A stretch of 64,000 nucleotides of DNA from Psychroflexus curvus (GTDB lineage Bacteria > Bacteroidota > Bacteroidia > Flavobacteriales > Flavobacteriaceae), in NCBI RefSeq assembly GCF_020164585.1, contig NZ_JAIQZF010000004.1, forward strand, positions 186,001 through 250,000. The letters run 5' to 3'. Shown one piece after another: positions 45,538 to 53,738 of the stretch. The translations under genes were made by a program, and so were the position numbers. A model generated the notes under the pieces. That model saw nothing but the letters and a program-made list of their open reading frames with translations, did no database searches and was not told the DNA's origin. Every line of letters begins with the position of its first letter. Position 1 is the first letter of the stretch.

Positions 45538-45909
45538 TTATATCCTGGACTTTATTTTTTCAATCAGCGTTTCGACCTTTTCAATTTGATTGAGTTCATC
45601 TTTCCCCATCAAAAGGCTTAAGTCATAGTTATCCTGATATAATATGACTGGCAAATCGTAGAGTTTTTCAAATTTAGATTTGAACTTGCGTTGGTATTCC
45701 TTTTTATGCAAAAAGACCATTTCGATATCGCTTTTCTTTCGGAAAGCTTTCCATTTCCTGTTTTCAGAAATGGCACCAAAAGTCAGTTCACATAAATTAC
45801 ACTCATACGTTTTTGGACTTAAAATCTTATGAACACTATCAAGCAATGAATTATGAACTCCAGAGTTGGCGTTATAAACAAAAATTAGAGCCTTATTCTT
45901 TTGCATCAT
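45538..45909 (-). CDS. Conserved flavobacterial protein, unknown
   Basis: 123 residues, no TM segment. The N-terminus IFVYNANSGVHNSLLDSVHK and the segment YECNLCELTFGAISENRKWKAF are reminiscent of a family seen in flavobacteria with a Cys-x-x-Cys pair, but no function is known to me. Begins within the stop codon of gldC (ATGA overlap), so it is in the gldB-gldC operon. Confidence 0.72.
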   Translation of the reverse strand: MMQKNKALIFVYNANSGVHNSLLDSVHKILSPKTYECNLCELTFGAISENRKWKAFRKKSDIEMVFLHKKEYQRKFKSKFEKLYDLPVILYQDNYDLSLLMGKDELNQIEKVETLIEKIKSRI

Positions 45910-46244
45910 TTAGCATCTTTAATGTCTAATTTTTCTGCAAAATAATCACAGAAATCCTTCATGGTTGCCGTCATTTTCTCGTCATCGGTAGCTCTTTGGA
46001 AAGTATCAGTCATTCCCACAAAAATTTGATGAAAAAACTTTTTCATCTCATCTACTGGCATTTCTTTGGTCCAAAGATCTATACGTAAAGTTTCTTGAGC
46101 TTTATGATCCCAAATGCTAAGAAAAGCAGCTTTGGCTTCTTCATTGTCTATACCGCCATCCTGTGCAGACCAGGTTAATTTTTCTGGAATTCTATTTTCG
46201 TCGGTAATAACGTTGATTTTGATTTCAGACTTTTTTTCAATCAT
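45906..46244 (-). CDS. gldC: Gliding motility protein GldC
   Basis: 112-residue cytosolic protein required for full gliding. The segment VITDENRIPEKLTWSAQDGGIDNEEAKAAFLS, about residue 12 onwards, is the core GldC signature. It starts two bases after gldB ends and overlaps the next gene by four bases. This gene pair is strong evidence for a gliding Bacteroidota host. Confidence 0.92.
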   Translation of the reverse strand: MIEKKSEIKINVITDENRIPEKLTWSAQDGGIDNEEAKAAFLSIWDHKAQETLRIDLWTKEMPVDEMKKFFHQIFVGMTDTFQRATDDEKMTATMKDFCDYFAEKLDIKDAK

Positions 46245-46246
46245 AA

Positions 46247-47203
46247 CTAAGGTTTGTAATTTGATTTTTTAAAAATAACATCAGACTCGAGTTTTAATAG
46301 CTCTTTTATGCTTGTTTTAGGATATTTATCTATATAAGCTTTTACAATTTGCCAGCCGATGTATTGACCAATTCTGGGAGAAGATTCATTATCCAGTTCC
46401 AGATAAAATTTTGAATAAGGAGAGAGGCTTATAAATCTGTTTTCCAGACGAATATCAGTTGAATAAATCAAATCGTTTTCTACAAAAAAAGACCAGATCT
46501 GAGTTTCATTCTCATCGGCCCATTTTAACTGATCTTCGGAATAATAAATTTTTGCAGCATCAGGTTCAAAAGGCATTAAAAGGTCTTTTAAATAAAGTAT
46601 TTTCCCATGGTAAACCATGTCAGACAAAAAGGTCCTGGATCGTTTAGCATTCAATTTTTGCTTAGCAAATTCTTGCACTATGTCGGATATTAAAAATTCT
46701 TTATCCTGTTGAAAAGCAATATATTCAGCCAGACCATTATAAAATTTATGGTCTTTGCCGAGGTAATTATCTAAGGAAATCAGTAGCAGGTCGTCTGTCA
46801 AAATAAGCTTTTGTCGATAATTGACTTCCTCGGCCAAGGTGTAAACTGTGGGTATGGTGTAGGCTGGAAAGTAGTACTTAGCGTATTTAAAAAAGCGCTC
46901 AATGCGCTCGGTTTCACCTTTAAAATCTGGAAAGCTTTTTTTGACTTCAGTGTTGATTTCATGCTGAAGATCGCTTTGCATTTTGACCACCCATAAACTA
47001 TCTGGGACTTGTTCTGAAAAAAGTTTAGAATACCTGGATTTTAATGCTCCTAATTCATCAGGCGAAGCTTCTGCAAACTGAAAATCGAAGCGTTCAACAT
47101 CCAAATTAACCTCTAAAGTCTCTGCCTCAGAATTCAATTTTGAATCTTGGGTGCAGGCAGATAAAACCAAAAAAAGACTTAACAAGAGTAAAGGAAACCT
47201 CAT
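46247..47203 (-). CDS. gldB: Gliding motility lipoprotein GldB
   Basis: 318 residues. Signal peptide ending in LSAC gives an acylated Cys17. GldB is essential for gliding and is a lipoprotein required for the GldA/F/G-associated machinery and the T9SS-linked motor. The body (KSRYSKLFSEQVPDSLW, KYYFPAYTIPTVYTL) fits the family. First gene of the gldB-gldC-unknown operon and divergent from nadE. Confidence 0.92.
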   Translation of the reverse strand: MRFPLLLLSLFLVLSACTQDSKLNSEAETLEVNLDVERFDFQFAEASPDELGALKSRYSKLFSEQVPDSLWVVKMQSDLQHEINTEVKKSFPDFKGETERIERFFKYAKYYFPAYTIPTVYTLAEEVNYRQKLILTDDLLLISLDNYLGKDHKFYNGLAEYIAFQQDKEFLISDIVQEFAKQKLNAKRSRTFLSDMVYHGKILYLKDLLMPFEPDAAKIYYSEDQLKWADENETQIWSFFVENDLIYSTDIRLENRFISLSPYSKFYLELDNESSPRIGQYIGWQIVKAYIDKYPKTSIKELLKLESDVIFKKSNYKP

Positions 47204-47241
47204 ATTTTTAGTGGTAATGTTTAGTAACTAAATAGATTATT

Positions 47242-47249
47242 TATATTTG
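47242..47249 (+). promoter_or_regulatory. -7 promoter box of nadE
   Basis: TATATTTG, perfect TAnnTTTG, with TTTA 18 bp upstream (47220-47223), 28 bp before ATG 47277. Confidence 0.55.
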
Positions 47250-47276
47250 ATGCAAATGTAAGTATTAAAGCCTAAA

Positions 47277-48068
47277 ATGAGTCCCATGAAAGCCCAGAAA
47301 ACAATTGACCACATTACAGAATGGATGAAGGATTATTTGAAGGAAAGCAATCAAAATGGTTTTGTGATTGGAGTTTCTGGAGGAATAGACTCGGCTGTGA
47401 CTTCAGCACTTTGTGCTAATACAGGAAAACCTACCTTATGCGTGGAATTACCCATACATCAACATAAATCTCAAGTTTCCAGAGCGAGAAAACACATTGA
47501 ACATCTGGAAGGTAGATTTGCTAATGTGAGTTCTGTGAAGGTAGATTTATCCAACACCTTCGACACGTTCAAGGCTAGCCTCCCTGAAATAGAGGATAAA
47601 GATTTACAGGATTTTTCACTTGCCAATTCCAGAGCCAGATTAAGAATGACAAGCCTTTATTATTTTGCCGGCATACATGGCTATTTAGTTGTCGGTACTG
47701 GAAATAAGGTTGAAGATTTTGGGGTCGGTTTTTATACAAAATATGGTGATGGCGGTGTAGACTTAAGTCCTATAGCAGATTTGATGAAGAGTGAAGTGTA
47801 TGAACTTGCTGAAAGTTTAAGCGTCATTGACGAGATTCAGGAGGCAGAACCCACCGATGGTCTTCATGGAGACCACAGAACAGATGAAGATCAGATTGGG
47901 GCAAGTTACGATGAGCTGGAATGGGTGATGGGATTTGATGGTGAGGTCTCAGAAATATCAGATCGACAACAAGAAGTTTTAGAACTTTATAAAAAACTGA
48001 ATACAGCCAATCAACACAAAATGCAGCCCATCCCTGTTTGTGAAATTCCCAGAGATTATAAAGAATAG
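47277..48068 (+). CDS. nadE: NAD synthetase, ammonia-dependent
   Basis: 263 residues. GVSGGIDSAVTSAL is the PP-loop; ATP pyrophosphatase and NaAD-binding residues are in the segment GTGNKVEDFGVGFYTKYGDGGVD. It has no glutaminase domain, so it uses free ammonia. ATG 47277 and 47286 are both plausible starts. Its location beside gldB is conserved in flavobacteria. Confidence 0.94.
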   Translation: MSPMKAQKTIDHITEWMKDYLKESNQNGFVIGVSGGIDSAVTSALCANTGKPTLCVELPIHQHKSQVSRARKHIEHLEGRFANVSSVKVDLSNTFDTFKASLPEIEDKDLQDFSLANSRARLRMTSLYYFAGIHGYLVVGTGNKVEDFGVGFYTKYGDGGVDLSPIADLMKSEVYELAESLSVIDEIQEAEPTDGLHGDHRTDEDQIGASYDELEWVMGFDGEVSEISDRQQEVLELYKKLNTANQHKMQPIPVCEIPRDYKE

Positions 48069-48169
48069 CCTATATCCCTGAGTTGATTACTCTAGTTATA
48101 TTAAATTCGGTAGTTTTATCTTTAAATTTTATTAAAGCTTTACACTCGAAGACACAGAGAGCACGTAGG

Positions 48170-50119
48170 TTACAAGACCCTGTTCAATTTGTTGGAAATC
48201 AAAACTTCCAAACCATTATATTCCATCGTCTCGCGCATAAGTTCGATATCTACTTCTTCCTTTTGATCTCTTATGACTTCACTCAAATCCTGTACTTTTT
48301 TTCGGATAAGATAACGACGGAGGTTCAAAATGGTTTCCATCACTTCCCTTGGATCCAAAACACTTTTGTCAATCACAAAAATCTCCTGACGCTTCCAGTC
48401 GTGTAGTTGATTTTTTTCATTTTCCATCAAAATAGAAGTTACCTCCTGAGCTAATTCTGGTTTAAGATGATTGACAAACGTATCAACCTTTAAATTGCCA
48501 TCTTTTGCGAAAACTTCAATGATTTGTTCGTATAAGTCTTTGAAAACAGGATTGGAGAACTCAACTTCATCTTCCTGCAATTCAATAAAAATCTTTTCAA
48601 AAACAACATATTCACGTTTTACTTCTACATGTGTATCTTCTTCAAAATCAAAATCAAAATCGATAAAAACAGCAGTTTGATCGCCGTACCTCAACAACAA
48701 CTGAATGATACTTCTTTCCAAAACGTATTGATGATCTACTTTAGAAACAGGGCTTTCCGTTGTTTCTTTGACTACTTCAAGAGGTTTTCGCCTTGTTCCT
48801 CTGCCTGCTTCTTTTCTGTCTTTAGCGAGAATTTGTGCCAGTGTACTAAATAATACATCCTCTGATACATCGAGAAGATTGGAAGAGGTTTGGATATAAA
48901 TCTCCTGGGTAATCTGATCTGGTATCTTGGAAATCGAATTCACAATATCTCTAACCACTTCAGCCTTCTTTACAGGATCTTTTTCTGCATCTTCCAATAA
49001 AAGCGAGGCTTTAAATCGTATAAAATCCTGAGCATTTTTATCGAGATAGGCTTGTAAATCTTCTTGCGAATTGGCTTTCGCAAAGCTGTCGGGATCTTCT
49101 CCTTCAGGAAACAAGCACACTTTTACGTTCATGCCTTGTTCCAAAATCAAATCAATCCCTCGAATAGAAGCTCTCAATCCCGCTGCATCTCCATCAAATA
49201 AAACGGTAACATTGTTAGTCAATCTGCTAATCAGGCGGATTTGCTCAGGGGTAAGTGCTGTTCCAGAAGAAGCCACGACATTTTCAATTCCGGTTTGGTT
49301 AAACTGAATCACGTCCGTGTAGCCTTCCACTAAATAACAATTATCCGCTTTAGCTATAGCCTGCTTAGCCTGGTAAAGTCCGTAGAGCACTTTACTCTTG
49401 TGATAAACTTCACTTTCTGGTGAATTGAGATATTTAGCTTGCTTTTTATCGTTAGTCAGAATTCGACCTCCGAAACCAAGCACACGTCCAGACATGGAGT
49501 GAATCGGAAACATGACTCTACCTTTAAACCTGTCAAAACGTTTTTCGCCTTTAACAATAGCAAGCCCTGTCCTTTCCAAGAATTCCAATTTATAAGCTTT
49601 CGCCAGAGCTTTATCGGTAAACGCCTGCCACTCGTCTGGAGAATATCCGAGATCAAATTTTTCAATGGTTTCAGAAGTAAATCCACGGTTTTTGAAATAA
49701 CTTAAGCCTACAGACTTACCCTCATCGGTATGCAGCATTTGATTGACAAAGAAAGTTTTGGCAAATTCATTGACCAAATACATACTTTCCCTTTCACTTG
49801 CTTTTTCTTTTTCTTCTGAAGACTGTTCTGTTTCTTCGATTTCGATATTGTAGCGTTTTGCCAAATGCTTGATGGCTTCAGGATAAGTGTAATGCTCGTG
49901 TTCCATTAAGAACGCTACTACATTTCCTCCTTTTCCGGAACTGAAATCTTTCCAGATTTGCTTTACCGGAGAAACCATAAAACTGGGGCTTCTCTCTTCA
50001 GTAAACGGACTTAATCCTTTGAAATTACTTCCCGATTTTTTCAGTTGAACGTAATCGCCGATAACTTCCTCAACCCGGGAAATATCAAATACTTTATCAA
50101 TGGTGGTCTTACTTATCAA
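48170..50119 (-). CDS. dnaG: DNA primase DnaG without zinc-ribbon ligands
   Basis: 649 residues. N-terminal zinc-binding-like domain, TOPRIM catalytic core (VEGYTD and LFDGDAAG) and a C-terminal DnaB-binding part. The N-terminal residues that are normally Cys-His-Cys-Cys are Ser37, Thr40, Asp58 and Ser61 (in KGLSPFTEE and WKDFSSGKGG), so zinc is not bound, a known flavobacterial trait. The start is TTG 50119, since no ATG is near; MISKTTIDKVF is the family start. Convergent with nadE. Confidence 0.93.
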   Translation of the reverse strand: MISKTTIDKVFDISRVEEVIGDYVQLKKSGSNFKGLSPFTEERSPSFMVSPVKQIWKDFSSGKGGNVVAFLMEHEHYTYPEAIKHLAKRYNIEIEETEQSSEEKEKASERESMYLVNEFAKTFFVNQMLHTDEGKSVGLSYFKNRGFTSETIEKFDLGYSPDEWQAFTDKALAKAYKLEFLERTGLAIVKGEKRFDRFKGRVMFPIHSMSGRVLGFGGRILTNDKKQAKYLNSPESEVYHKSKVLYGLYQAKQAIAKADNCYLVEGYTDVIQFNQTGIENVVASSGTALTPEQIRLISRLTNNVTVLFDGDAAGLRASIRGIDLILEQGMNVKVCLFPEGEDPDSFAKANSQEDLQAYLDKNAQDFIRFKASLLLEDAEKDPVKKAEVVRDIVNSISKIPDQITQEIYIQTSSNLLDVSEDVLFSTLAQILAKDRKEAGRGTRRKPLEVVKETTESPVSKVDHQYVLERSIIQLLLRYGDQTAVFIDFDFDFEEDTHVEVKREYVVFEKIFIELQEDEVEFSNPVFKDLYEQIIEVFAKDGNLKVDTFVNHLKPELAQEVTSILMENEKNQLHDWKRQEIFVIDKSVLDPREVMETILNLRRYLIRKKVQDLSEVIRDQKEEVDIELMRETMEYNGLEVLISNKLNRVL

Positions 50120-50309
50120 TGGAAAATAATTTAAAATAAAGGTAAAATAAATTAGTTTAAGAAGTTGATAGAATTTGATTAATAGCGCACTCTTTTTTCA
50201 TACAAAGGAAAATAAAAATCATGATAATTAATACTATAATTTTCAAATATATCCTTGTCTAAGACCTATAAATGATACGTTCATTTAGATCAAAAATAAG
50301 TTGACATCC

Positions 50310-50344
50310 AAGTCCTCACAGGTTTTAAAAACCTGTGAGGACTT
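50310..50344. repeat. 35-bp palindrome, dispersed Bacteroidota type
   Basis: Arms of 17 bp match perfectly around a single central A: the left arm begins AAGTCCTCACAGG and the right is its reverse complement. Similar CCTCACAGGTTTT palindromes are found widely in Bacteroidota intergenic DNA. It has no U-run and the adjacent dnaG gene points away, so it is not its terminator. Confidence 0.75.
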
Positions 50345-50440
50345 ACTCCATTCTAATACTTAAATCAAAAAAAATATTTAATCGTCAAAGTCAATGCTAT
50401 TTTTAGATAAGTTTTAAATGTTAAGCTTAGCCGCCTAATA

Positions 50441-50547
50441 TTTCACGCAAAGGCCACTAAGTGCTTTCGCAAAGTTCGTGAAAGCATAGTAACCCTCTAA
50501 AGGCTTAGCGATCTTTGCGGTTTTATCTTTCCGAGCTTTGCTTGATA
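50441..50547. repeat. CGCAAAG repeat unit R1
   Basis: Left end TTTCACGCAAAGGCCACTAAG and right end CTTTCCGAGCTTTGCTTGATA form imperfect inverted ends. The middle reads AAAGCATAGTAACC and GGCTTAGCGATC, shared with R2-R4. Confidence 0.72.
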
Positions 50548-50550
50548 TAT

Positions 50551-50659
50551 TTTCACGCAAAGGGCGCTAAGTGGTTTCGCAAAGTTCGTGAAAGCATAGT
50601 AACCATCCCAAGGCTTGGCGATCTTCACGTTTTTTTGTCTTTGCGAGCTTAGCGAGAAA
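50551..50659. repeat. CGCAAAG repeat unit R2
   Basis: 109 bp with left end TTTCACGCAAAGGGCGCTAA and right end CTTTGCGAGCTTAGCGAGAA. Same orientation as R1 and spaced 110 bp from it. Confidence 0.72.
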
Positions 50660-50692
50660 TTTCTTTGTAGGTTTTGCATGGAATTTTTCATA

Positions 50693-50735
50693 CAATGTCC
50701 GCCCAAGAGTTTACGCAAAGCACGCAAATTAAATA
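50693..50735. repeat. Left half of an interrupted repeat unit
   Basis: TTTTTCATACAATGTCCGCC and ACGCAAAGCACGCAA align with the first 45 bp of R4; the rest of the unit is missing and the GxxExxY gene comes next. Confidence 0.5.
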
Positions 50736-50745
50736 AATGATCGTA

Positions 50746-51123
50746 TCATAAGCCATTTACAACCCTATGAATACCGCTTTTAAGAAATTTGGTATTAAAG
50801 TTAATTAACAAGCCTAGTTTTATATTAGATAGCTTAAGGTAAGTTAATAGTTGAGCGTAATGAACAGGGGCTAAATTTTCTAAGGATTTAATTTCAAGAA
50901 CTAATTTATTTTCAACGACTAAGTCCAACCTATACCCCATATTCATTTTTACTTCCTTATAAACAAATGGCATTGGAACTTGTTGCTGAACCCTTAAACC
51001 TGTTTCTTCTAAATCATATTTTAATGCAGATTCGTAGGTCGATTCTAACAACCCAGGACCAAGGTTTTTATGTAACTCTAGAGCTACTCCTATCACCTGA
51101 TAAGAAAGTTCATTTTCAGTCAT
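50746..51123 (-). CDS. GxxExxY protein (PD-(D/E)XK nuclease-like)
   Basis: 125 residues. The signature GLLESTY (GxxExxY) is at residues 24-30 region GPGLLESTYE, and the catalytic-looking D...ExK pattern is YRLDLVVENKLVLEIKS near residues 70-85. Members of this family are thought to have a PD-(D/E)XK-like fold, but no activity is established. The gene lies between repeat units R2 and R3, with the halves of another unit touching it on both sides. Cytosolic, start ATG 51123. Confidence 0.85.
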   Translation of the reverse strand: MTENELSYQVIGVALELHKNLGPGLLESTYESALKYDLEETGLRVQQQVPMPFVYKEVKMNMGYRLDLVVENKLVLEIKSLENLAPVHYAQLLTYLKLSNIKLGLLINFNTKFLKSGIHRVVNGL

Positions 51124-51177
51124 CCATTATTCAATTGTTGAACTATAAAATTAATAAAGTTCCTTGATAAGATGCAA

Positions 51178-51201
51178 GAGATTTATTCTTTGCCTAGTAT
51201 A
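51178..51201. repeat. Right half of the interrupted repeat unit
   Basis: CTTTGCCTAGTATATTTTCAG at 51188-51208 matches the R1/R2 junction CTTTGCTTGATATATTTTCA, so the end of one unit lies here, on the other side of the GxxExxY gene from its left half. Confidence 0.5.
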
Positions 51202-51202
51202 T

Positions 51203-51309
51203 TTTCAGGCAAAGGCCACTAAGTGCTTTCGCAAAGTACGCTAAAGCATAATAAGCATTTAGAGGCTTGGCTATCTTCACGGATTTATCTTTGCAAGCTT
51301 TGCGAGAAA
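51203..51309. repeat. CGCAAAG repeat unit R3
   Basis: 107 bp; left end TTTCAGGCAAAGGCCACTAA, right end CTTTGCAAGCTTTGCGAGAA. Same orientation as the others. Confidence 0.72.
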
Positions 51310-51335
51310 TTTCTTTGTAGGTTTTGCGTGGTGTT

Positions 51336-51464
51336 TTTCACGCAAAGGGCGCCAAGTAGTTTCGCAAAGGGCACTAAGTGGTTTGGTAAAGTACGCAAAA
51401 GTATAGTAACCATCCCAAGGCTTGGCGATCTTCGCGTTTTTATCTTTGGGAGCTTGGCGTGGAT
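51336..51464. repeat. CGCAAAG repeat unit R4
   Basis: 129 bp; left end TTTCACGCAAAGGGCGCCAA, right end CTTTGGGAGCTTGGCGTGGA. It is about 20 bp longer because the TTTCGCAAAGGGCACTAAG segment is duplicated near the left end. Confidence 0.72.
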
Positions 51465-51492
51465 TTTTTAAATTTAAAAACTTGGAATGGGA

Positions 51493-52470
51493 TTATTTCT
51501 CTCTATCAATCACGTAATCTATCATCAATTGAAGTGAAGCTTTGTAAGGTGAGTCTGGATATTTCTGAAGGATTTCTGAAGCCTCTTCCTGAAAGGCTTT
51601 CATTTTGGTTTGCGCATATTCCAAACCTCCGGAAGATTTTACAAAGTCTATGACTTCATTGACCCGCTGCTTATTTTTGTTGTGATTTTTTACCGAATTG
51701 ATGATCCAGTCTTTATCTTTCTTTGACACCTGATTTAAGGTGTAAATAAGAGGAAGTGTCATTTTCTGTTCCTTGATATCTATTCCTGTTGGCTTGCCTA
51801 TTTTTTGTTCACCATAGTCAAACAAATCATCTTTGATCTGAAATGCCATGCCGATCAACTCTCCAAATTTACGCATGGACTCCACATGTGCAGATTCTGG
51901 TCTTACAGCAGCTGCTCCAAGGCTACAGCAAGCCGCGATAAGCGTTGCTGTTTTTTGACGAATAATTTCGTAGTAAATATCCTCAGTGATGTCAAGACGA
52001 CGAGCCTTTTCAATTTGAAGCAACTCCCCTTCACTCATTTCTCTGACAGCCACTGAAATGATTTTCAATAGATCAAAATCATCATTATCAATAGAGAGCA
52101 GCAAACCTTTGGACAGTAGAAAATCACCTACCAAAACAGCAATTTTGTTTTTCCACAGGGCATTGATGGAAAAGAAACCACGACGCTGATTGCTATCATC
52201 CACAATATCATCATGAACCAAAGTGGCTGTATGAATCAATTCAATAACTGAAGCTCCTCTGTAACTTCTATCATTAACTTCACCATCGGAAACCATCTTG
52301 GCTACCAAAAACACAAACATAGGCCGCATTTGCTTACCTTTTCTGTTAACGATAAAATGAGTGATTTTGTTTAGAAGCGCTACACGGGAAGACATGAAAA
52401 GCGAGAACTTTTTTTCAAAAAGTTCCATCTCATGAGCTATCGGTTCTTTTATTTGTGAGACTGTTTTCAA
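51493..52470 (-). CDS. Polyprenyl synthetase (long-chain trans-prenyltransferase)
   Basis: 325 residues from TTG 52470, which gives the family-like start MKTVSQIKEPI; TTG 52479 would add three residues. Condenses isopentenyl diphosphate into a long polyprenyl diphosphate for menaquinone or lipid carriers. The two Asp-rich motifs are LVHDDIVDDS (about residue 80) and QIKDDLFDYG (about residue 210). Long-chain (octaprenyl-like) is inferred from size. Confidence 0.9.
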   Translation of the reverse strand: MKTVSQIKEPIAHEMELFEKKFSLFMSSRVALLNKITHFIVNRKGKQMRPMFVFLVAKMVSDGEVNDRSYRGASVIELIHTATLVHDDIVDDSNQRRGFFSINALWKNKIAVLVGDFLLSKGLLLSIDNDDFDLLKIISVAVREMSEGELLQIEKARRLDITEDIYYEIIRQKTATLIAACCSLGAAAVRPESAHVESMRKFGELIGMAFQIKDDLFDYGEQKIGKPTGIDIKEQKMTLPLIYTLNQVSKKDKDWIINSVKNHNKNKQRVNEVIDFVKSSGGLEYAQTKMKAFQEEASEILQKYPDSPYKASLQLMIDYVIDREK

Positions 52471-52532
52471 GACCCACAAATATAGAATTTAATATATTAA
52501 GAAAATCTGAAAATCAAGTTTAAAAAACAGGT

Positions 52533-53579
52533 TTAGACCTTAATTTTATTAGCCAATTGACCACAGGCTGCATCGATATCTTTTCCTCTTGAATGACGTA
52601 AGGTCACTGTGATGCGATTGGCCTCGAGGGCATTGACATATTTAGCCACTGCAGCATCACTTCCTTGCTGAAAACCACCATCATCAATAGGATTGTATTC
52701 AATGATGTTGACTTTACAGGGTATGGCCTGGCAAAATTCAACCAGCGCTCTGATGTCTTCTTCTCTGTCGTTGATCCCGTTCCAAACGATATATTCGTAA
52801 GTCACTGATTTCCCTGTTTTCTCGTACCAATACACCAGAGATTCTTTTAAATCGGCTAAGGGAAATTTAGCATTGAAAGGCATAATCTGGGTCCGTACCT
52901 CATCGATTGCAGAATGTAGGGATACGGCTAAATGAAATTTCACCTCATCATCTGCCAGTTTTTTAATCATTTTTGGCACGCCGGAAGTGGATAAAGTAAT
53001 TCGGCGTGGAGACATTCCCAGTCCTTCCGGTGACGTGATTTTTTCTATGGACTTCAAGACGTTGTTATAATTCATCAATGGTTCGCCCATGCCCATATAG
53101 ACAATATTGGATAAAGGAATACCATTGTAAAGCTTGCTTTCTTTGTCGATGGCCACCACCTGATCGAAAATTTCGTCAGCATTCAAATTTCTGAGACGTT
53201 TGAGTTTGGCTGTCGCGCAAAATTTGCAATCCAGACTACAGCCCACCTGTGAGGACACACAAGCAGTTGTTCTCGACATCGTCGGAATCAAAACAGATTC
53301 AACCGTGAATCCATCGTGAAGCTTAACGGCATTTTTAATGGTTCCGTCCTTGCTCCTTTGCATCTGGTCTACTTCAATATGGTTAATGACAAAATTGTCT
53401 TCCAGCATTTGCCTGGTTTCCTTAGACAAGTTGGTCATTTCCTCAAAATTATAAGTGGCTTTGTTCCACAACCAATCATAAATTTGAGTACCCCGAAAAG
53501 ATTTATCTCCCTGAGAAACAAAGAAATCTTGTAATTCTTTTTTACTAAGCGCGCGTATGTCTTTTTTTGAATTTTTCAC
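52533..53579 (-). CDS. rlmN: 23S rRNA/tRNA methyltransferase RlmN
   Basis: 348-residue radical SAM enzyme forming m2A2503 in 23S rRNA and m2A37 in some tRNAs. The CxxxCxxC cluster site is GCSLDCKFCATAKL. The start is GTG 53579, with a perfect TAATTTTG -7 box ending 5 bp upstream, so the transcript may be leaderless. Confidence 0.94.
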   Translation of the reverse strand: MKNSKKDIRALSKKELQDFFVSQGDKSFRGTQIYDWLWNKATYNFEEMTNLSKETRQMLEDNFVINHIEVDQMQRSKDGTIKNAVKLHDGFTVESVLIPTMSRTTACVSSQVGCSLDCKFCATAKLKRLRNLNADEIFDQVVAIDKESKLYNGIPLSNIVYMGMGEPLMNYNNVLKSIEKITSPEGLGMSPRRITLSTSGVPKMIKKLADDEVKFHLAVSLHSAIDEVRTQIMPFNAKFPLADLKESLVYWYEKTGKSVTYEYIVWNGINDREEDIRALVEFCQAIPCKVNIIEYNPIDDGGFQQGSDAAVAKYVNALEANRITVTLRHSRGKDIDAACGQLANKIKV

Positions 53580-53583
53580 TTTG

Positions 53584-53591
53584 CAAAATTA
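53584..53591 (-). promoter_or_regulatory. -7 promoter box of rlmN
   Basis: Minus strand TAATTTTG, perfect TAnnTTTG, with a TTTG 22 bp upstream. Transcription should start at or a base or two from the GTG at 53579. Confidence 0.5.
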
Positions 53592-53669
53592 GATAAAAAA
53601 GAAGGGAATCTTCCAAAAAGTATGTTATACCAATCAAGTTTTTGTGACACTGTGATATGAGTGTTATTA

Positions 53670-53720
53670 AAATTTTCTCGCAAAGCAATCTAAGAAAGCG
53701 CAAAGCACGCAAAGACATGT
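53670..53720. repeat. Decayed CGCAAAG repeat
   Basis: TTCTCGCAAAGCAATCTAAG and GCGCAAAGCACGCAAAGAC lie between rlmN and the next gene. They look like a worn copy of the repeat family at 50.4 kb. Confidence 0.45.
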
Positions 53721-53738
53721 GTTTTCTGAAAATTCAAA

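Larger units (their letters stand above)
50120..50745. other. Repeat-rich intergenic region, left of the GxxExxY gene
   Basis: 626 bp without a gene: a 35-bp palindrome (50310-50344), two complete CGCAAAG-type repeat units and the left half of a third (about 50693-50735). See the separate repeat entries. Confidence 0.8.
51124..51492. other. Repeat-rich intergenic region, right of the GxxExxY gene
   Basis: 369 bp: the right half of the interrupted unit (about 51178-51200), R3 and R4. No gene. Confidence 0.8.

Noticed and set aside
50441-51464. CRISPR-like array
   Set aside because: Units are over 100 bp, diverged and separated by varied or near-absent spacers, with internal inverted ends and no cas genes.
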